DNA of 64,000 bases from the NCBI GenBank assembly GCA_002434305.1, contig DJJU01000006.1, positions 496,001 to 560,000 of the forward strand, given 5' to 3'. Under the pieces are notes generated by a model. The model ran no database searches. It had not been told where the DNA came from and saw only the letters and a program-made list of their open reading frames with translations. Origin of the DNA: Alicycliphilus sp. UBA6560. Lineage in GTDB: Bacteria > Pseudomonadota > Gammaproteobacteria > Burkholderiales > Burkholderiaceae_C. A program made the position numbers and the translations under genes. This document shows, piece by piece, positions 8,089 to 16,104 of this stretch (positions are counted from its first letter, which is position 1; every line of letters starts with the position of its first letter).

Positions 8089-9084
8089 ATGTGGACGAAC
8101 AACCCCTGGTGCGCCGACCTTGGAATGGCATGCGCCGCAGTGCTGGTGGCGCTAGTGATAGACCTGCGTTTTGGCGAGCCGCCGGCCTGGGGACATCCCG
8201 TCGTGTGGATGGGCCATGCCCTGCAGGCCTGGGGCAGGCGCATCGCGCCGGTGCAGGCGCGCACTCGTGACTACCAGTCTTTTTGCCTTGCAGCGCTTGC
8301 ATGGTGCGCGCTGGCAGCTCTCGTTTTGATAGTGTACGGCGGCCTGCAGTGGCTGACGCTGCGCTGGCTGCCGCCCTGGCTGGCGGCACTGGCGCTTGGG
8401 GCTCTGCTCAAGCCCTTGCTGGCCTGGCGCATGCTGCACGGCGAGGTGCGTGCCGTGGAGGACGCGCTGGCCGGCTCGCTGGATGCCGGCCGCGCCCGGC
8501 TGGCCTGGCTGGTCAGCCGCGATACGGCGGCGCTGGATGCGGCCCAGGTGCGCGAGAGCGCCATCGAATCCCTGGCCGAGAACCTGTGCGACTCCGTCGT
8601 GGCACCGCTCTTTTGGTTCGCGCTGTTGGGCCTGCCGGGGGCGGCGCTGTACCGCTTCGCCAATACGGCGGACGCCATGTGGGGCTATCCCGGCTGGCGC
8701 GGTACCGGCGCCGCGCGGCGCCACTGGCAGTGGGCCGGCAAGTGGGCGGCGCGCGCCGACGACGTACTGAGCTGGCTGCCCGCGCGGCTGACGGCGGCGC
8801 TGCTGCTGCTGGCCGGGACCCGCCATGTGCCTCTGGCCGGCCTGCGGCGCGACGCACGAGCCACACCGTCGCCCAACGGCGGCTGGCCCATGGGCGCCAT
8901 GGCCCGGCTGCTGGGCGTGCGCCTGGGCAAGCCGGGCGTCTACGTGCTCAACCCGCAGGGCCAACCGCCACGGGCGGCACACGTGGCGCTGGCTCTGGCT
9001 TATGCAGGAAAAGTGGTTCTAAGCCTTGCTGGGATTGCGGTGACAGCTATGATTTTTGCTTTACTGACCTGGATGCGCCCTTGA
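8089..9084 (+). CDS. cbiB: Adenosylcobinamide-phosphate synthase CbiB
   Basis: Integral membrane enzyme that attaches the aminopropanol (phosphate) arm to adenosylcobyric acid in cobalamin synthesis. The 331-residue product has the family start LRFGEPPAWGHPVVWMGHAL, the loop ESAIESLAENLCDSVVAPLFW, and DAMWGYPG. Two dispersed palindromic repeats lie inside the gene (about 8279-8332 and 9008-9060), and each encodes a hydrophobic helix, around residues 64-82 and near the C-terminus. The stop overlaps the cobD start. The symbol is ambiguous in the literature, since Pseudomonas cobD equals cbiB. Confidence 0.93.
   Translation: MWTNNPWCADLGMACAAVLVALVIDLRFGEPPAWGHPVVWMGHALQAWGRRIAPVQARTRDYQSFCLAALAWCALAALVLIVYGGLQWLTLRWLPPWLAALALGALLKPLLAWRMLHGEVRAVEDALAGSLDAGRARLAWLVSRDTAALDAAQVRESAIESLAENLCDSVVAPLFWFALLGLPGAALYRFANTADAMWGYPGWRGTGAARRHWQWAGKWAARADDVLSWLPARLTAALLLLAGTRHVPLAGLRRDARATPSPNGGWPMGAMARLLGVRLGKPGVYVLNPQGQPPRAAHVALALAYAGKVVLSLAGIAVTAMIFALLTWMRP
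8279..8332 (+). repeat. Palindromic repeat copy inside cbiB (first)
   Basis: Matches the dispersed element in the orientation with CGCTGGCAGCT on the coding strand, left arm CAGCGCTTG, T-rich flanks. Read in frame it encodes ALAWCALAALVLIV, part of a membrane helix. Confidence 0.7.
9008..9060 (+). repeat. Degenerate palindromic repeat copy at the cbiB 3' end
   Basis: Recognisable mainly by AAGCCTTGCTGGGATTGCG and GACAGCTATGATTTTTG, which align with the right half of the element. It encodes LAGIAVTAMIFALL, the last membrane helix, in the same frame as the first copy. More diverged, so less sure. Confidence 0.45.
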
Positions 9085-10091
9085 ACGCCCCGCAGCACGG
9101 CGGCCCCGACGCCCTCGGCGTGCCGCCGCACGACTTCTCCACCAACGCCAATGCCTGCGGCCCCTGTCCCGCGGCCCTGGTCGCGCTGGCGCAGGCCGAC
9201 CGCAGCCGCTACCCCGACCCAGCCTACACCGCGCTGACCGAGGCGCTGGCCGCCTTCCACGATGTGGATGCGCCGCGCATCGTGCTGGCCGCCAGCGCCA
9301 GCGAATTCATCCACCGCATCAGCGCCCTGGCCGCGCGCAGCGGCCTGCGCCGCGCCGTGCTGCCACAGCACGGCTATGGCGACTATGCCCGCGCTGCCAC
9401 GGCCTGGGGATTGGCTTGCCAGACCGGACAGCACGCCGGCAAAGATGAAGCCCTGCACTGGGCCTGCGAGCCGGCCAGCCCGCTGGGCGGAGTGGACGCC
9501 CAGCTGCCGGGTTGGGCTGCCCGGCCCGGCGACTGGCAGGTGCTGGACCGCGCCTATGCCCCGCTGCTGCTGGAGCCGCAGGGCGCCGCCGCGCCCCCGC
9601 CTGCACACGTCTGGCAGCTGTGGTCGCCCAATAAGGCCCTGGGCCTGACGGGTGTGCGCGCCGCCTACGCCATCGCGCCGCCCGCCGCCGTGCAAGGCGG
9701 CGTGGCGCAGCGCCTGCGCGACCTGGCCCCATCTTGGCCTGTGGGGGCGGACGGCGTGGCCTTGCTGGGTGCGTGGCTGGGCTCCGAGGCCCAGCACTGG
9801 CTGGCGCAGACACTGCCCACGCTGCGGCAATGGAAGGCCGAGCAGCTGCAGCTGTGCGAGCGCCTGGGCTGGCAGGTGCTGCCCGGCAGCCTGGCCAACT
9901 TCTTCACCGCGCGGCTGGCGGCGGGCGAGGGCGCGCCGCTGCTGGCCGCGCTGCGCGCCCGCGGCGTCAAGCTGCGCGACTGCGCCTCCTTCGGCCTGCC
10001 GGGCCACGTGCGTCTGGGCGTGCTGCCACCGGCGTCGCAGCAGGCGCTGCAGCGCGCCTGGCGTGGCTACCATCTCGCGCATGACTGTTGA
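9081..10091 (+). CDS. cobD: Threonine-phosphate decarboxylase-like aminotransferase
   Basis: PLP enzyme of aminotransferase fold class I that makes (R)-1-amino-2-propanol phosphate from L-threonine phosphate, the substrate for CbiB. The family start HGGPDALGVPPHDFSTNANACGPCP and the PLP-binding lysine in SPNKALGLTGVR (about residue 184) are clear. The 336 residues are normal. I take TTG at 9081, overlapping the cbiB stop (TTGA); no in-frame ATG precedes the conserved region. An alternative CTG lies four codons earlier. In Pseudomonas naming this gene is cobC. Confidence 0.9.
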   Translation: MNAPQHGGPDALGVPPHDFSTNANACGPCPAALVALAQADRSRYPDPAYTALTEALAAFHDVDAPRIVLAASASEFIHRISALAARSGLRRAVLPQHGYGDYARAATAWGLACQTGQHAGKDEALHWACEPASPLGGVDAQLPGWAARPGDWQVLDRAYAPLLLEPQGAAAPPPAHVWQLWSPNKALGLTGVRAAYAIAPPAAVQGGVAQRLRDLAPSWPVGADGVALLGAWLGSEAQHWLAQTLPTLRQWKAEQLQLCERLGWQVLPGSLANFFTARLAAGEGAPLLAALRARGVKLRDCASFGLPGHVRLGVLPPASQQALQRAWRGYHLAHDC

Positions 10092-10893
10092 CGACGACGA
10101 AGCCGTCCCGCTGCGGCGGGTGGATGTGCGCCGCTATGTCACCCCGCTGCGCGAGGGTGGCTCGATGCCGGCGGTGGTGGAGGCGGACGACCTGGGCCTG
10201 TACGTGCTCAAGTTCCGCGGCGCGGGGCAGGGCGTGCGCGCGCTGATGGCCGAGATCATCTGCGCCGGCCTGGCCCGCGCCCTGGGCCTGCCCGTGCCCG
10301 AGGTGGTGCTGGCCGAGCTGGACCCGGAACTGGCCCGCACCGAGCCCGACCCCGAGATCCAGGACCTGATCCGCGCCAGCGCCGGGCTGAACGTGGCGCT
10401 GGACTACCTGCCCGGCTCCGTCAACTTCGACCCCGCCGCCGATGCGGTGACGCCCGATTTCGCCTCGCGCCTGGTCTGGTTCGACGCCCTGGTCAGCAAC
10501 GTGGACCGCACGGCCCGCAACACCAACCTGCTCATCTGGCACGGCCGGCCCTGGCTGATCGACCATGGCGCCGCGCTGACCTTCCACCATGCCTGGGACG
10601 GCGCCGTGGCTGACCCGGCCAAGCCGTTTGCCCCGATCGCCGACCACGTGCTGCTGCCGCGCGCCAGCGCCCTGGCGCAGGTGGACGCGCCGCTGGCCGC
10701 GCGCCTGACGCCCGCCGTGCTGCGGCCCGTGCTGGCCGCCGTGCCCGACAGCTTCCTGCTCCTGGCGGCGGGGCAGGGCGCCGCGGCCCTGGCGGATCCG
10801 GAGCTGCACCGCCAGGCCTACGTGCAGTACTTCCAGGCCCGCCTGGCCGAGCGCGGCCGCTGGCTGCAAGGAGCCATCGATGCCCGCGGCTGA
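10081..10893 (+). CDS. HipA-like kinase-fold protein (HipA_2 type)
   Basis: A 270-residue protein with the small HipA-type kinase fold. Visible marks are YVLKFRGAGQGVRALMAEI (nucleotide-binding Lys region, about 40-60), the catalytic-loop-like ALVSNVDRTARNTNLL (about 135-150) and LIDHGAALTFHH (about 158-169) where the metal-binding Asp should be. It lacks the HipA N-subdomain and no HipB-type antitoxin is next to it. Its start overlaps cobD by 11 bp and its end overlaps the DUF3037 gene by 14 bp, so it is embedded in the cobalamin operon. Substrate is unknown; HipA relatives phosphorylate proteins such as aminoacyl-tRNA synthetases. Confidence 0.8.
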   Translation: MTVDDDEAVPLRRVDVRRYVTPLREGGSMPAVVEADDLGLYVLKFRGAGQGVRALMAEIICAGLARALGLPVPEVVLAELDPELARTEPDPEIQDLIRASAGLNVALDYLPGSVNFDPAADAVTPDFASRLVWFDALVSNVDRTARNTNLLIWHGRPWLIDHGAALTFHHAWDGAVADPAKPFAPIADHVLLPRASALAQVDAPLAARLTPAVLRPVLAAVPDSFLLLAAGQGAAALADPELHRQAYVQYFQARLAERGRWLQGAIDARG

Positions 10894-11314
10894 GCTGTTC
10901 GACTACGCCATCGTGCGCGTGGTGCCGCGCGTGGAGCGCGAAGAATTCATCAACGTCGGCGCCATCGTCTCGTGCCAGCGCACGGGCTATCTGCAAGCCG
11001 CCGTGGAGCTGGACGAGGCCCGCCTGCACGCGCTCGACCCCTGGGCCGACGCGGCCCTGGTGCACCGCCACCTCAATGCCATCGCCGCCATCTGCGCCGG
11101 TCTGGAGCAGGGCGGCCCCATCGCCCGCCTGCCGCACCGCGCCCGCTTTCACTGGCTGACGGCGCGGCGCAGCAGCATCATCCAGACCTCGCCCGTGCAC
11201 ACCGGCCGCTGCCCCGACATGGCCGCCATGCTGGAGCACCTGATGCAGCGCATGGTGCGCCCGCTGCCGCTGCGCAACCCGCCCGCCCCGGCTGCCGACG
11301 AGGTGGCGCCATGA
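10880..11314 (+). CDS. DUF3037 protein, partner of HipA-like gene
   Basis: A 144-residue soluble protein with the DUF3037 pattern: FDYAIVRVVPRVEREEFINVGAI near the start and a central ARFHWLTARRSSIIQTSPVH. Function unknown. DUF3037 genes are commonly found directly after HipA_2-type genes, which suggests the two products act together. Here the pair is inserted by overlapping codons between cobD and cobQ; the stop overlaps the cobQ ATG (ATGA). Confidence 0.82.
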   Translation: MPAAELFDYAIVRVVPRVEREEFINVGAIVSCQRTGYLQAAVELDEARLHALDPWADAALVHRHLNAIAAICAGLEQGGPIARLPHRARFHWLTARRSSIIQTSPVHTGRCPDMAAMLEHLMQRMVRPLPLRNPPAPAADEVAP

Positions 11315-12771
11315 CCGCCCGCTGCATCATGGTGCTGGGCACCAGCAGCGGCGCGGGCAAGAGCTGGCTGGCCACGGCGCTGTGCCGCTGGTATGCCAAC
11401 CAGGGCCTGAAGGTGGCGCCCTTCAAGGCGCAGAACATGAGCAACAACGCTCGGGTGGTCGCCACGCCGGGCGGCGAATATGGCGAGATCGGCAGCGCGC
11501 AGTACTTCCAGGCCCTGGCAGCGCGTGCCGTGCCCGATGTGCGCATGAACCCGCTGCTGCTCAAGCCCGAGGCCGATACGCGCAGCCAGGTGGTGCTGCT
11601 GGGCCAGGTCGACCACCACCTGTCGCAGCTGCCCTGGCGCGGGCGCAGCCAGCGCGTGTGGCCGCAGCTGGCCCAGGCGCTGGACGCGTTGCGCGCCGAG
11701 AACGACGTGGTGGTTATCGAGGGCGCTGGCTCGCCGGCCGAGATCAATCTGCACGCCAGCGACGTGGTCAACATGCGCGTGGCGCGGCACGCCAGCGCGC
11801 GCTGCCTGCTGGTGGCCGACATCGACCGGGGTGGCGCCTTCGCCCACCTGTATGGCACCTGGGCGCTGCTGCCGGAGGGCGAACGCGCGCTGATCCACGG
11901 CTTCGTGCTGAACAAGTTCCGCGGCGACGCGGCCCTGCTGGCTCCGGCGCCGCAGCTGCTGCAGGAGCGCACCGGCGTGCCGGTGGTCGCCACCATCCCC
12001 ATGCAGTACGACCACGGCCTGCCCGAGGAGGACGGACTGTACGAAGGCAGTCTGCGTGCCTCGGCCGCCGCTGGCCGGGTGCACACGCGCGTGGCCATCG
12101 TCGCCTACCCCCGCGCCAGCAACCTGGACGAGTTCGCCCCGCTGCAGTCCGCCGGCGGCGTGCGCGTGGTCTGGGCGCGCAGTCCGGCCGAGGTGGAGGG
12201 CGCCGACTGGGTCATCCTGCCCGGCAGCAAGTCCACCGCCGCCGATCTGGCCTGGCTGCGGGCGCAGGGCCTGGACAGCGCTATTGCCCGCCACGCTGCC
12301 GCCGGCGGCCGCGTGCTGGGCGTGTGCGGCGGCCTGCAGATGCTGGGCGAGGCGCTGATCGACACCGTGGGCGTGGATGGCAACGGCCCCGGCCTGGGCC
12401 TGCTACCGCTGGTCACCAGTTTTGAGGAAAGGAAAACCGTGCGCAGCACGCAGACGCGCTTCGGCGCCGTGGCGGGCCCCTGGCAGGCGCTGGCCGGCGT
12501 GCCCGTGCTGGGCTACGAGATCCACCACGGCCAGACCGCCCAGCACCCGGCCATGGCCGCCGGGGGCGACGTGGCGCGCGTGCTGATCCCGGGCCTGGCC
12601 TGGCAGAACGGCGCCGGCAACGTGCTGGGCGTGTACCTGCACGGCCTGTTCGAGAACGCCAGCGTGCTGCAGGCCCTGCTGGGCGGCAGCGCGCAGACGC
12701 TGGACGCGGCCTTCGAGCGCATGGCGGCCGGGGTAGGGCAGTGGTTCGACCCGGCGGCGCTGCGGCTCTAG
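11311..12771 (+). CDS. cobQ: Cobyric acid synthase (glutamine-hydrolysing)
   Basis: Amidates adenosylcobyrinic acid a,c-diamide at positions b, d, e and g, using glutamine and ATP. The 486-residue product has an N-terminal dethiobiotin-synthetase-like ATPase domain with P-loop GTSSGAGKS (residues 9-17) and FKAQNMSNNA. The C-terminal glutamine amidotransferase domain has its nucleophile in GVCGGLQMLGE (about residue 338) and the His region GYEIHHGQT. The ATG overlaps the DUF3037 stop. Confidence 0.97.
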   Translation: MTARCIMVLGTSSGAGKSWLATALCRWYANQGLKVAPFKAQNMSNNARVVATPGGEYGEIGSAQYFQALAARAVPDVRMNPLLLKPEADTRSQVVLLGQVDHHLSQLPWRGRSQRVWPQLAQALDALRAENDVVVIEGAGSPAEINLHASDVVNMRVARHASARCLLVADIDRGGAFAHLYGTWALLPEGERALIHGFVLNKFRGDAALLAPAPQLLQERTGVPVVATIPMQYDHGLPEEDGLYEGSLRASAAAGRVHTRVAIVAYPRASNLDEFAPLQSAGGVRVVWARSPAEVEGADWVILPGSKSTAADLAWLRAQGLDSAIARHAAAGGRVLGVCGGLQMLGEALIDTVGVDGNGPGLGLLPLVTSFEERKTVRSTQTRFGAVAGPWQALAGVPVLGYEIHHGQTAQHPAMAAGGDVARVLIPGLAWQNGAGNVLGVYLHGLFENASVLQALLGGSAQTLDAAFERMAAGVGQWFDPAALRL

Positions 12772-12786
12772 GCTTTTCCAGAATTT

Positions 12787-12840
12787 AATAAAAACAGGCT
12801 CAAGCGTTTGATGGGCAAGCGCTGGCAGCTATTGTTTGGA
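12787..12840 (-). repeat. Dispersed palindromic repeat between cobQ and cobT
   Basis: Arms CAAGCGTTTG and CAAGCGCTGGCAGCTA with A/T-rich flanks. It fills most of the 85-bp gap between cobQ and cobT and ends about 16 bp before the cobT ATG. A TTG codon within it is in frame with cobT, but the later ATG is preferred. Confidence 0.75.
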
Positions 12841-12856
12841 TAGCAAAGAAAGACCC

Positions 12857-13891
12857 ATGAACATCATTCCCGACATTCCCTCCATCGCCGACGCGGCGCT
12901 CGCCGCGCGGCTGCAGTCCCTCATCGACCACAAGACCAAGCCGCTGGGCTCGCTGGGCCGGCTGGAGACGCTGGCCGTGCGCATCGGCCTCATCCTGGGC
13001 AGCGAGGCGCCGGTGCTGCAGGCGCCGCAGATGCTGGTGTGCGCGGCCGACCACGGGCTGGCGGCGCGCGGCGTGTCCGCCTACCCCAGCGACGTGACGT
13101 GGCAGATGGTGCACAACTTCGTCACCGGCGGCGCCGCCGTGAGCGTGCTGGCGCGCCAGCACGGCCTGGGCCTGACGGTGGTGGACTGCGGCGTGCGCCA
13201 CGACTTCGCGCCATACCCCGGCCTGGTGGTGCGCAAGATCGCCCCGGGCACGCAGGACGCCAGCACCGGCCCCGCCATGACCGCGGTGCAGTGCGAGGGC
13301 GCCATCGCCAACGGCCGGGACATCGTGCGCGCCCTGCCCGGCAACGCCCTGCTGCTGGGCGAGATGGGCATCGGCAACACCTCCAGCGCATCGCTGCTGC
13401 TGGCGCGGCTGACCGGCGCCGACGTGGCCGAGTGCACCGGCCCGGGCACGGGGCTGGATGCCGCCGGCGTGGCGCGCAAGGTGGCCGTGCTGCGCGAGGC
13501 GCTGGCCGCGAACGCGGGCGCGCGCGAGCCGCTGGCCGCGCTGGCTGCCCTGGGCGGCTTCGAAATCGCCACGCTGGTGGGTGCCGTGCTGCAGGCCGCC
13601 AGCGAGCGGCGCGTCATCGTGGTCGATGGCTTCATAACCAGCGCGGCGGTGCTGGTGGCGGCGCGCCTGGCCCCGGCGGTGTTGGAGCGCTGCGTGTTCT
13701 CGCACCGCTCCGGCGAGCAGGGCCACGGGTGCATGCTGGAGGCGCTGCAGGCCGAACCGCTGCTTCATCTCGGCCTGCGCCTGGGCGAGGGCTCGGGCGC
13801 GGCGCTGGCGTGGCCGCTGCTGCTGTCGGCCTGCGCCATCTTGCGCGAGATGGCCACCTTCGAGTCGGCGGGGGTGGCGACGGGCGGCTGA
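12857..13891 (+). CDS. cobT: Nicotinate-nucleotide:dimethylbenzimidazole phosphoribosyltransferase
   Basis: Makes alpha-ribazole phosphate, the lower-ligand nucleotide of cobalamin. The 344-residue protein has the family start SLIDHKTKPLGSLGRLE, the phosphate loop GEMGIGNTSSAS, and the catalytic glutamate in LRLGEGSGAAL (about residue 310). The ATG at 12857 has only a weak AAGAAAGA ribosome site. It ends the visible cobalamin block; cobU/cobP and cobS, needed for the last step, are not in this window. Confidence 0.97.
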   Translation: MNIIPDIPSIADAALAARLQSLIDHKTKPLGSLGRLETLAVRIGLILGSEAPVLQAPQMLVCAADHGLAARGVSAYPSDVTWQMVHNFVTGGAAVSVLARQHGLGLTVVDCGVRHDFAPYPGLVVRKIAPGTQDASTGPAMTAVQCEGAIANGRDIVRALPGNALLLGEMGIGNTSSASLLLARLTGADVAECTGPGTGLDAAGVARKVAVLREALAANAGAREPLAALAALGGFEIATLVGAVLQAASERRVIVVDGFITSAAVLVAARLAPAVLERCVFSHRSGEQGHGCMLEALQAEPLLHLGLRLGEGSGAALAWPLLLSACAILREMATFESAGVATGG

Positions 13892-13912
13892 GCGCCCAGC
13901 GCGCGCGTGGCT

Positions 13913-15049
13913 TCAGCCCACGCAGGTCTGGTTGCGTCCCTGCGCCTTGGCGCGGTACAGCGCGGCATCGGCGCGCGCGAGCATGGCGTCCACCGAATCG
14001 TGCGCCCCCTGCCACTGGGACAGCCCGATGCTGACCTTGCAGTCCAGCGGATGCCCGCTGGACAGCGCGGCGTGGATGCGCTGCGCCAATACGCCTGCTG
14101 CCGCAGCGTCGGCGGCAGGTAACAGCGCGACAAACTCCTCGCCGCCATAACGGCCCAGCCGATCGGTGCGGCGCAGCGATGCCTGCACGGTCTGCACGAA
14201 ATGCACCAATACCCGGTCACCATGCTGATGGCCGTGGGTGTCGTTGACGGTCTTGAAATGGTCCAGGTCCAGCATCAGCAGGCTGAACGGTTGCGGCTGG
14301 CGCAGAGCCCGGGCGTGTTCCTCTTCGCAGAACGCCAGGATCGCCCTGCGGTTCAGCGCGCCGGTCAGGCCGTCGTGCGTGGCCATGTGCTCGAACTCGG
14401 TGCGCATGCGCTCGGTGGCCAGCAGCACGGCGCCGATGGACAGCAGCAGCACGGTGAACACGTAGGCGCCGATGTAGAACGTATGCACGCCCGACGGCTC
14501 CATCAGGTCGCCAGCAGCGCCGCGCGATACGACCGCCGTCTGCAGGCGCACCAGCAGGATGACCAGGTGCACCAGCAGTGTGCACTGCACCAGGTAGGTG
14601 GCCAGGCTGCGCGTGCCCCGGCGCCACAGCAGCGCCAGCGTCCAGGCGTGCAGCGCCGCGATGGCGGCGGTCACCACGACCAGGCGCGACGGATAGGACG
14701 GCCAGGACCACGTAAACCAGCCCAGCACTGCCACCAGCGCCGCCAGGATGAGCGCGAACGGACGCTCCATGCGGCGAACGCCCAGGAAGTGCCGGCAGCC
14801 CAGGTGGAACATCCCGAAGCCCGCCAGCACGCAGGCATTGGCCACCAGCAGCGCAAGCTGGCCCACGACCGGGGGCGGCACCAGGTACAGGATGGCGCCC
14901 ATGATCCACACCGCCGGCATGGCAGCCCACTGCCGCAGTCCGTGGATGTCCCGCGGATACTGTCGCTGCATGAAACCCAGCACCGCGCCCATGATCAGCG
15001 CCATGACGTTGCCCATGACGATCAGGGAGCGCGGGTCGAGGGACGTCAT
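13913..15049 (-). CDS. Membrane-bound diguanylate cyclase (GGDEF)
   Basis: Makes c-di-GMP from two GTP. Residues about 1-200 hold six or seven hydrophobic helices of no named sensory family. After TERMRTEFEHMATHDGLTGALNRR comes the GGDEF domain with active-site RYGGEEF and, five residues before it, RRTD as an intact RxxD product-inhibition site. The start at 15049 (MTSLDPRSL) gives 378 residues; the longer frame upstream is not hydrophobic and has no support. It converges on cobT with 21 bp between stops. Confidence 0.9.
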   Translation of the reverse strand: MTSLDPRSLIVMGNVMALIMGAVLGFMQRQYPRDIHGLRQWAAMPAVWIMGAILYLVPPPVVGQLALLVANACVLAGFGMFHLGCRHFLGVRRMERPFALILAALVAVLGWFTWSWPSYPSRLVVVTAAIAALHAWTLALLWRRGTRSLATYLVQCTLLVHLVILLVRLQTAVVSRGAAGDLMEPSGVHTFYIGAYVFTVLLLSIGAVLLATERMRTEFEHMATHDGLTGALNRRAILAFCEEEHARALRQPQPFSLLMLDLDHFKTVNDTHGHQHGDRVLVHFVQTVQASLRRTDRLGRYGGEEFVALLPAADAAAAGVLAQRIHAALSSGHPLDCKVSIGLSQWQGAHDSVDAMLARADAALYRAKAQGRNQTCVG

Positions 15050-15354
15050 GGGCGAGAAACGGGCTGAAGGGGCGGGGCGTGCCAGTGTACGGGCTGCCTG
15101 CAGCCGTGCCACGGCATTGCAGCACCCCGGCGCCCACCCGGCGCGGGCCCTGGTCAAACAGCTGCGCCAGCACGCCGCTCCCGTCGGCTGGGGCTGCGCC
15201 CGCTGGCGCTGGAGCGGGCGCAGCGCAAGCCACGGGGCATGCCTGACGCGCCACGGCACGGCCAGGCAGAGCACCGTCGGCTGCTGGCAAAAGAACGCAG
15301 CGATGCCGCTGCCGCTGGCGCTGGAAACTGGTCAAAACAGAACGGCCAGGCCGC
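15050..15354. other. 305-bp gap with a 12-bp perfect hairpin
   Basis: Between the nth stop and the diguanylate cyclase start, both on the minus strand. No coding frame is convincing. A perfect 12-bp GC-rich inverted repeat (15193-15204 and 15213-15224, loop of 8) is the only structure I see. It could end nth transcription without a T-run or act in the leader of the cyclase mRNA. Confidence 0.6.
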
Positions 15355-15996
15355 TCAGCAGGGTGGCGGCGTCTTGGGCTCGTAGTCGCACCAGCGCGCG
15401 ACGATGCATTCCCAGCAGCGCGGCTTGCGCGCCTGGCAGACGTAGCGCCCGTGCAGCAGCAGCCAGTGGTGCGAGTCGGGCAGGAACTCGGCCGGCACGC
15501 GCCTGAGCAGGCCTTGCTCCACCGCCAGCGGCGTGGCGCCGGGCGCCAGGCCGGTGCGGTTGGACACGCGCAGGATGTGCGTGTCCACGGCCACGGCGGC
15601 CTCGCCGAACGCCGTGTTCAGCACCACGTTGGCTGTCTTGCGGCCCACGCCGGGCAGGGCCTCCAGTTCTTCGCGCGTGCGCGGCACCTGGCCGCCGTGG
15701 CGCTCGATCAGCAGCTGGCAGGTGGCCAGCAGGTAGCGCGTCTTGTTGCGGTACAGGTTGATAGTGGACAGGTAGCCCTCCAGCGCCTCGTGCCCCAGCC
15801 GCAGCAGCGCCTGGGGCGTGTTGGCGACGGGAAACAGCCGCCGCGTGGCCTTGTTCACGCTCACGTCGGTGGCCTGGGCCGACAGCAGCACGGCGGCCAG
15901 CAACTCGAACACGGTGGTGTATTCCAGCTCGGTGGTGGGGTGGGGGTTGGCGGCCCGCAGGGCGGTGAAGAAGGGGACGACGGCGCTGTCTTTCAT
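15355..15996 (-). CDS. nth: Endonuclease III
   Basis: Base-excision-repair DNA glycosylase / AP lyase for oxidised pyrimidines. The 213-residue protein has the helix-hairpin-helix EALPGVGRKTANVVLN with the catalytic Lys just before the conserved VDTHILRVSNR Asp, and a C-terminal 4Fe-4S cluster motif C-x6-C-x2-C-x5-C (CQARKPRCWECIVARWC). The start at 15996 fits the family length. It is divergent from the aminotransferase gene, with 108 bp between. Confidence 0.97.
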   Translation of the reverse strand: MKDSAVVPFFTALRAANPHPTTELEYTTVFELLAAVLLSAQATDVSVNKATRRLFPVANTPQALLRLGHEALEGYLSTINLYRNKTRYLLATCQLLIERHGGQVPRTREELEALPGVGRKTANVVLNTAFGEAAVAVDTHILRVSNRTGLAPGATPLAVEQGLLRRVPAEFLPDSHHWLLLHGRYVCQARKPRCWECIVARWCDYEPKTPPPC

Positions 15997-16104
15997 GGCG
16001 CCCCGATTGTGGCGTGCCGGCCCAGCCCGCAGGCAACCTGTGCAGCGATTGGCGACAATGCCGGCTGCACCTTCGCGCCAACCCCATCCTTGATCACCGC
16101 TCCT

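Noticed and set aside
10081..10893. HipA toxin of a toxin-antitoxin pair
   Set aside because: The protein is shorter than HipA, lacks the N-subdomain, and no HipB-type helix-turn-helix gene adjoins; DUF3037 is not an antitoxin family.
12836..12856. TTG start for cobT inside the repeat
   Set aside because: The ATG at 12857 starts the conserved family sequence; the extra seven codons come from the repeat and its flank.
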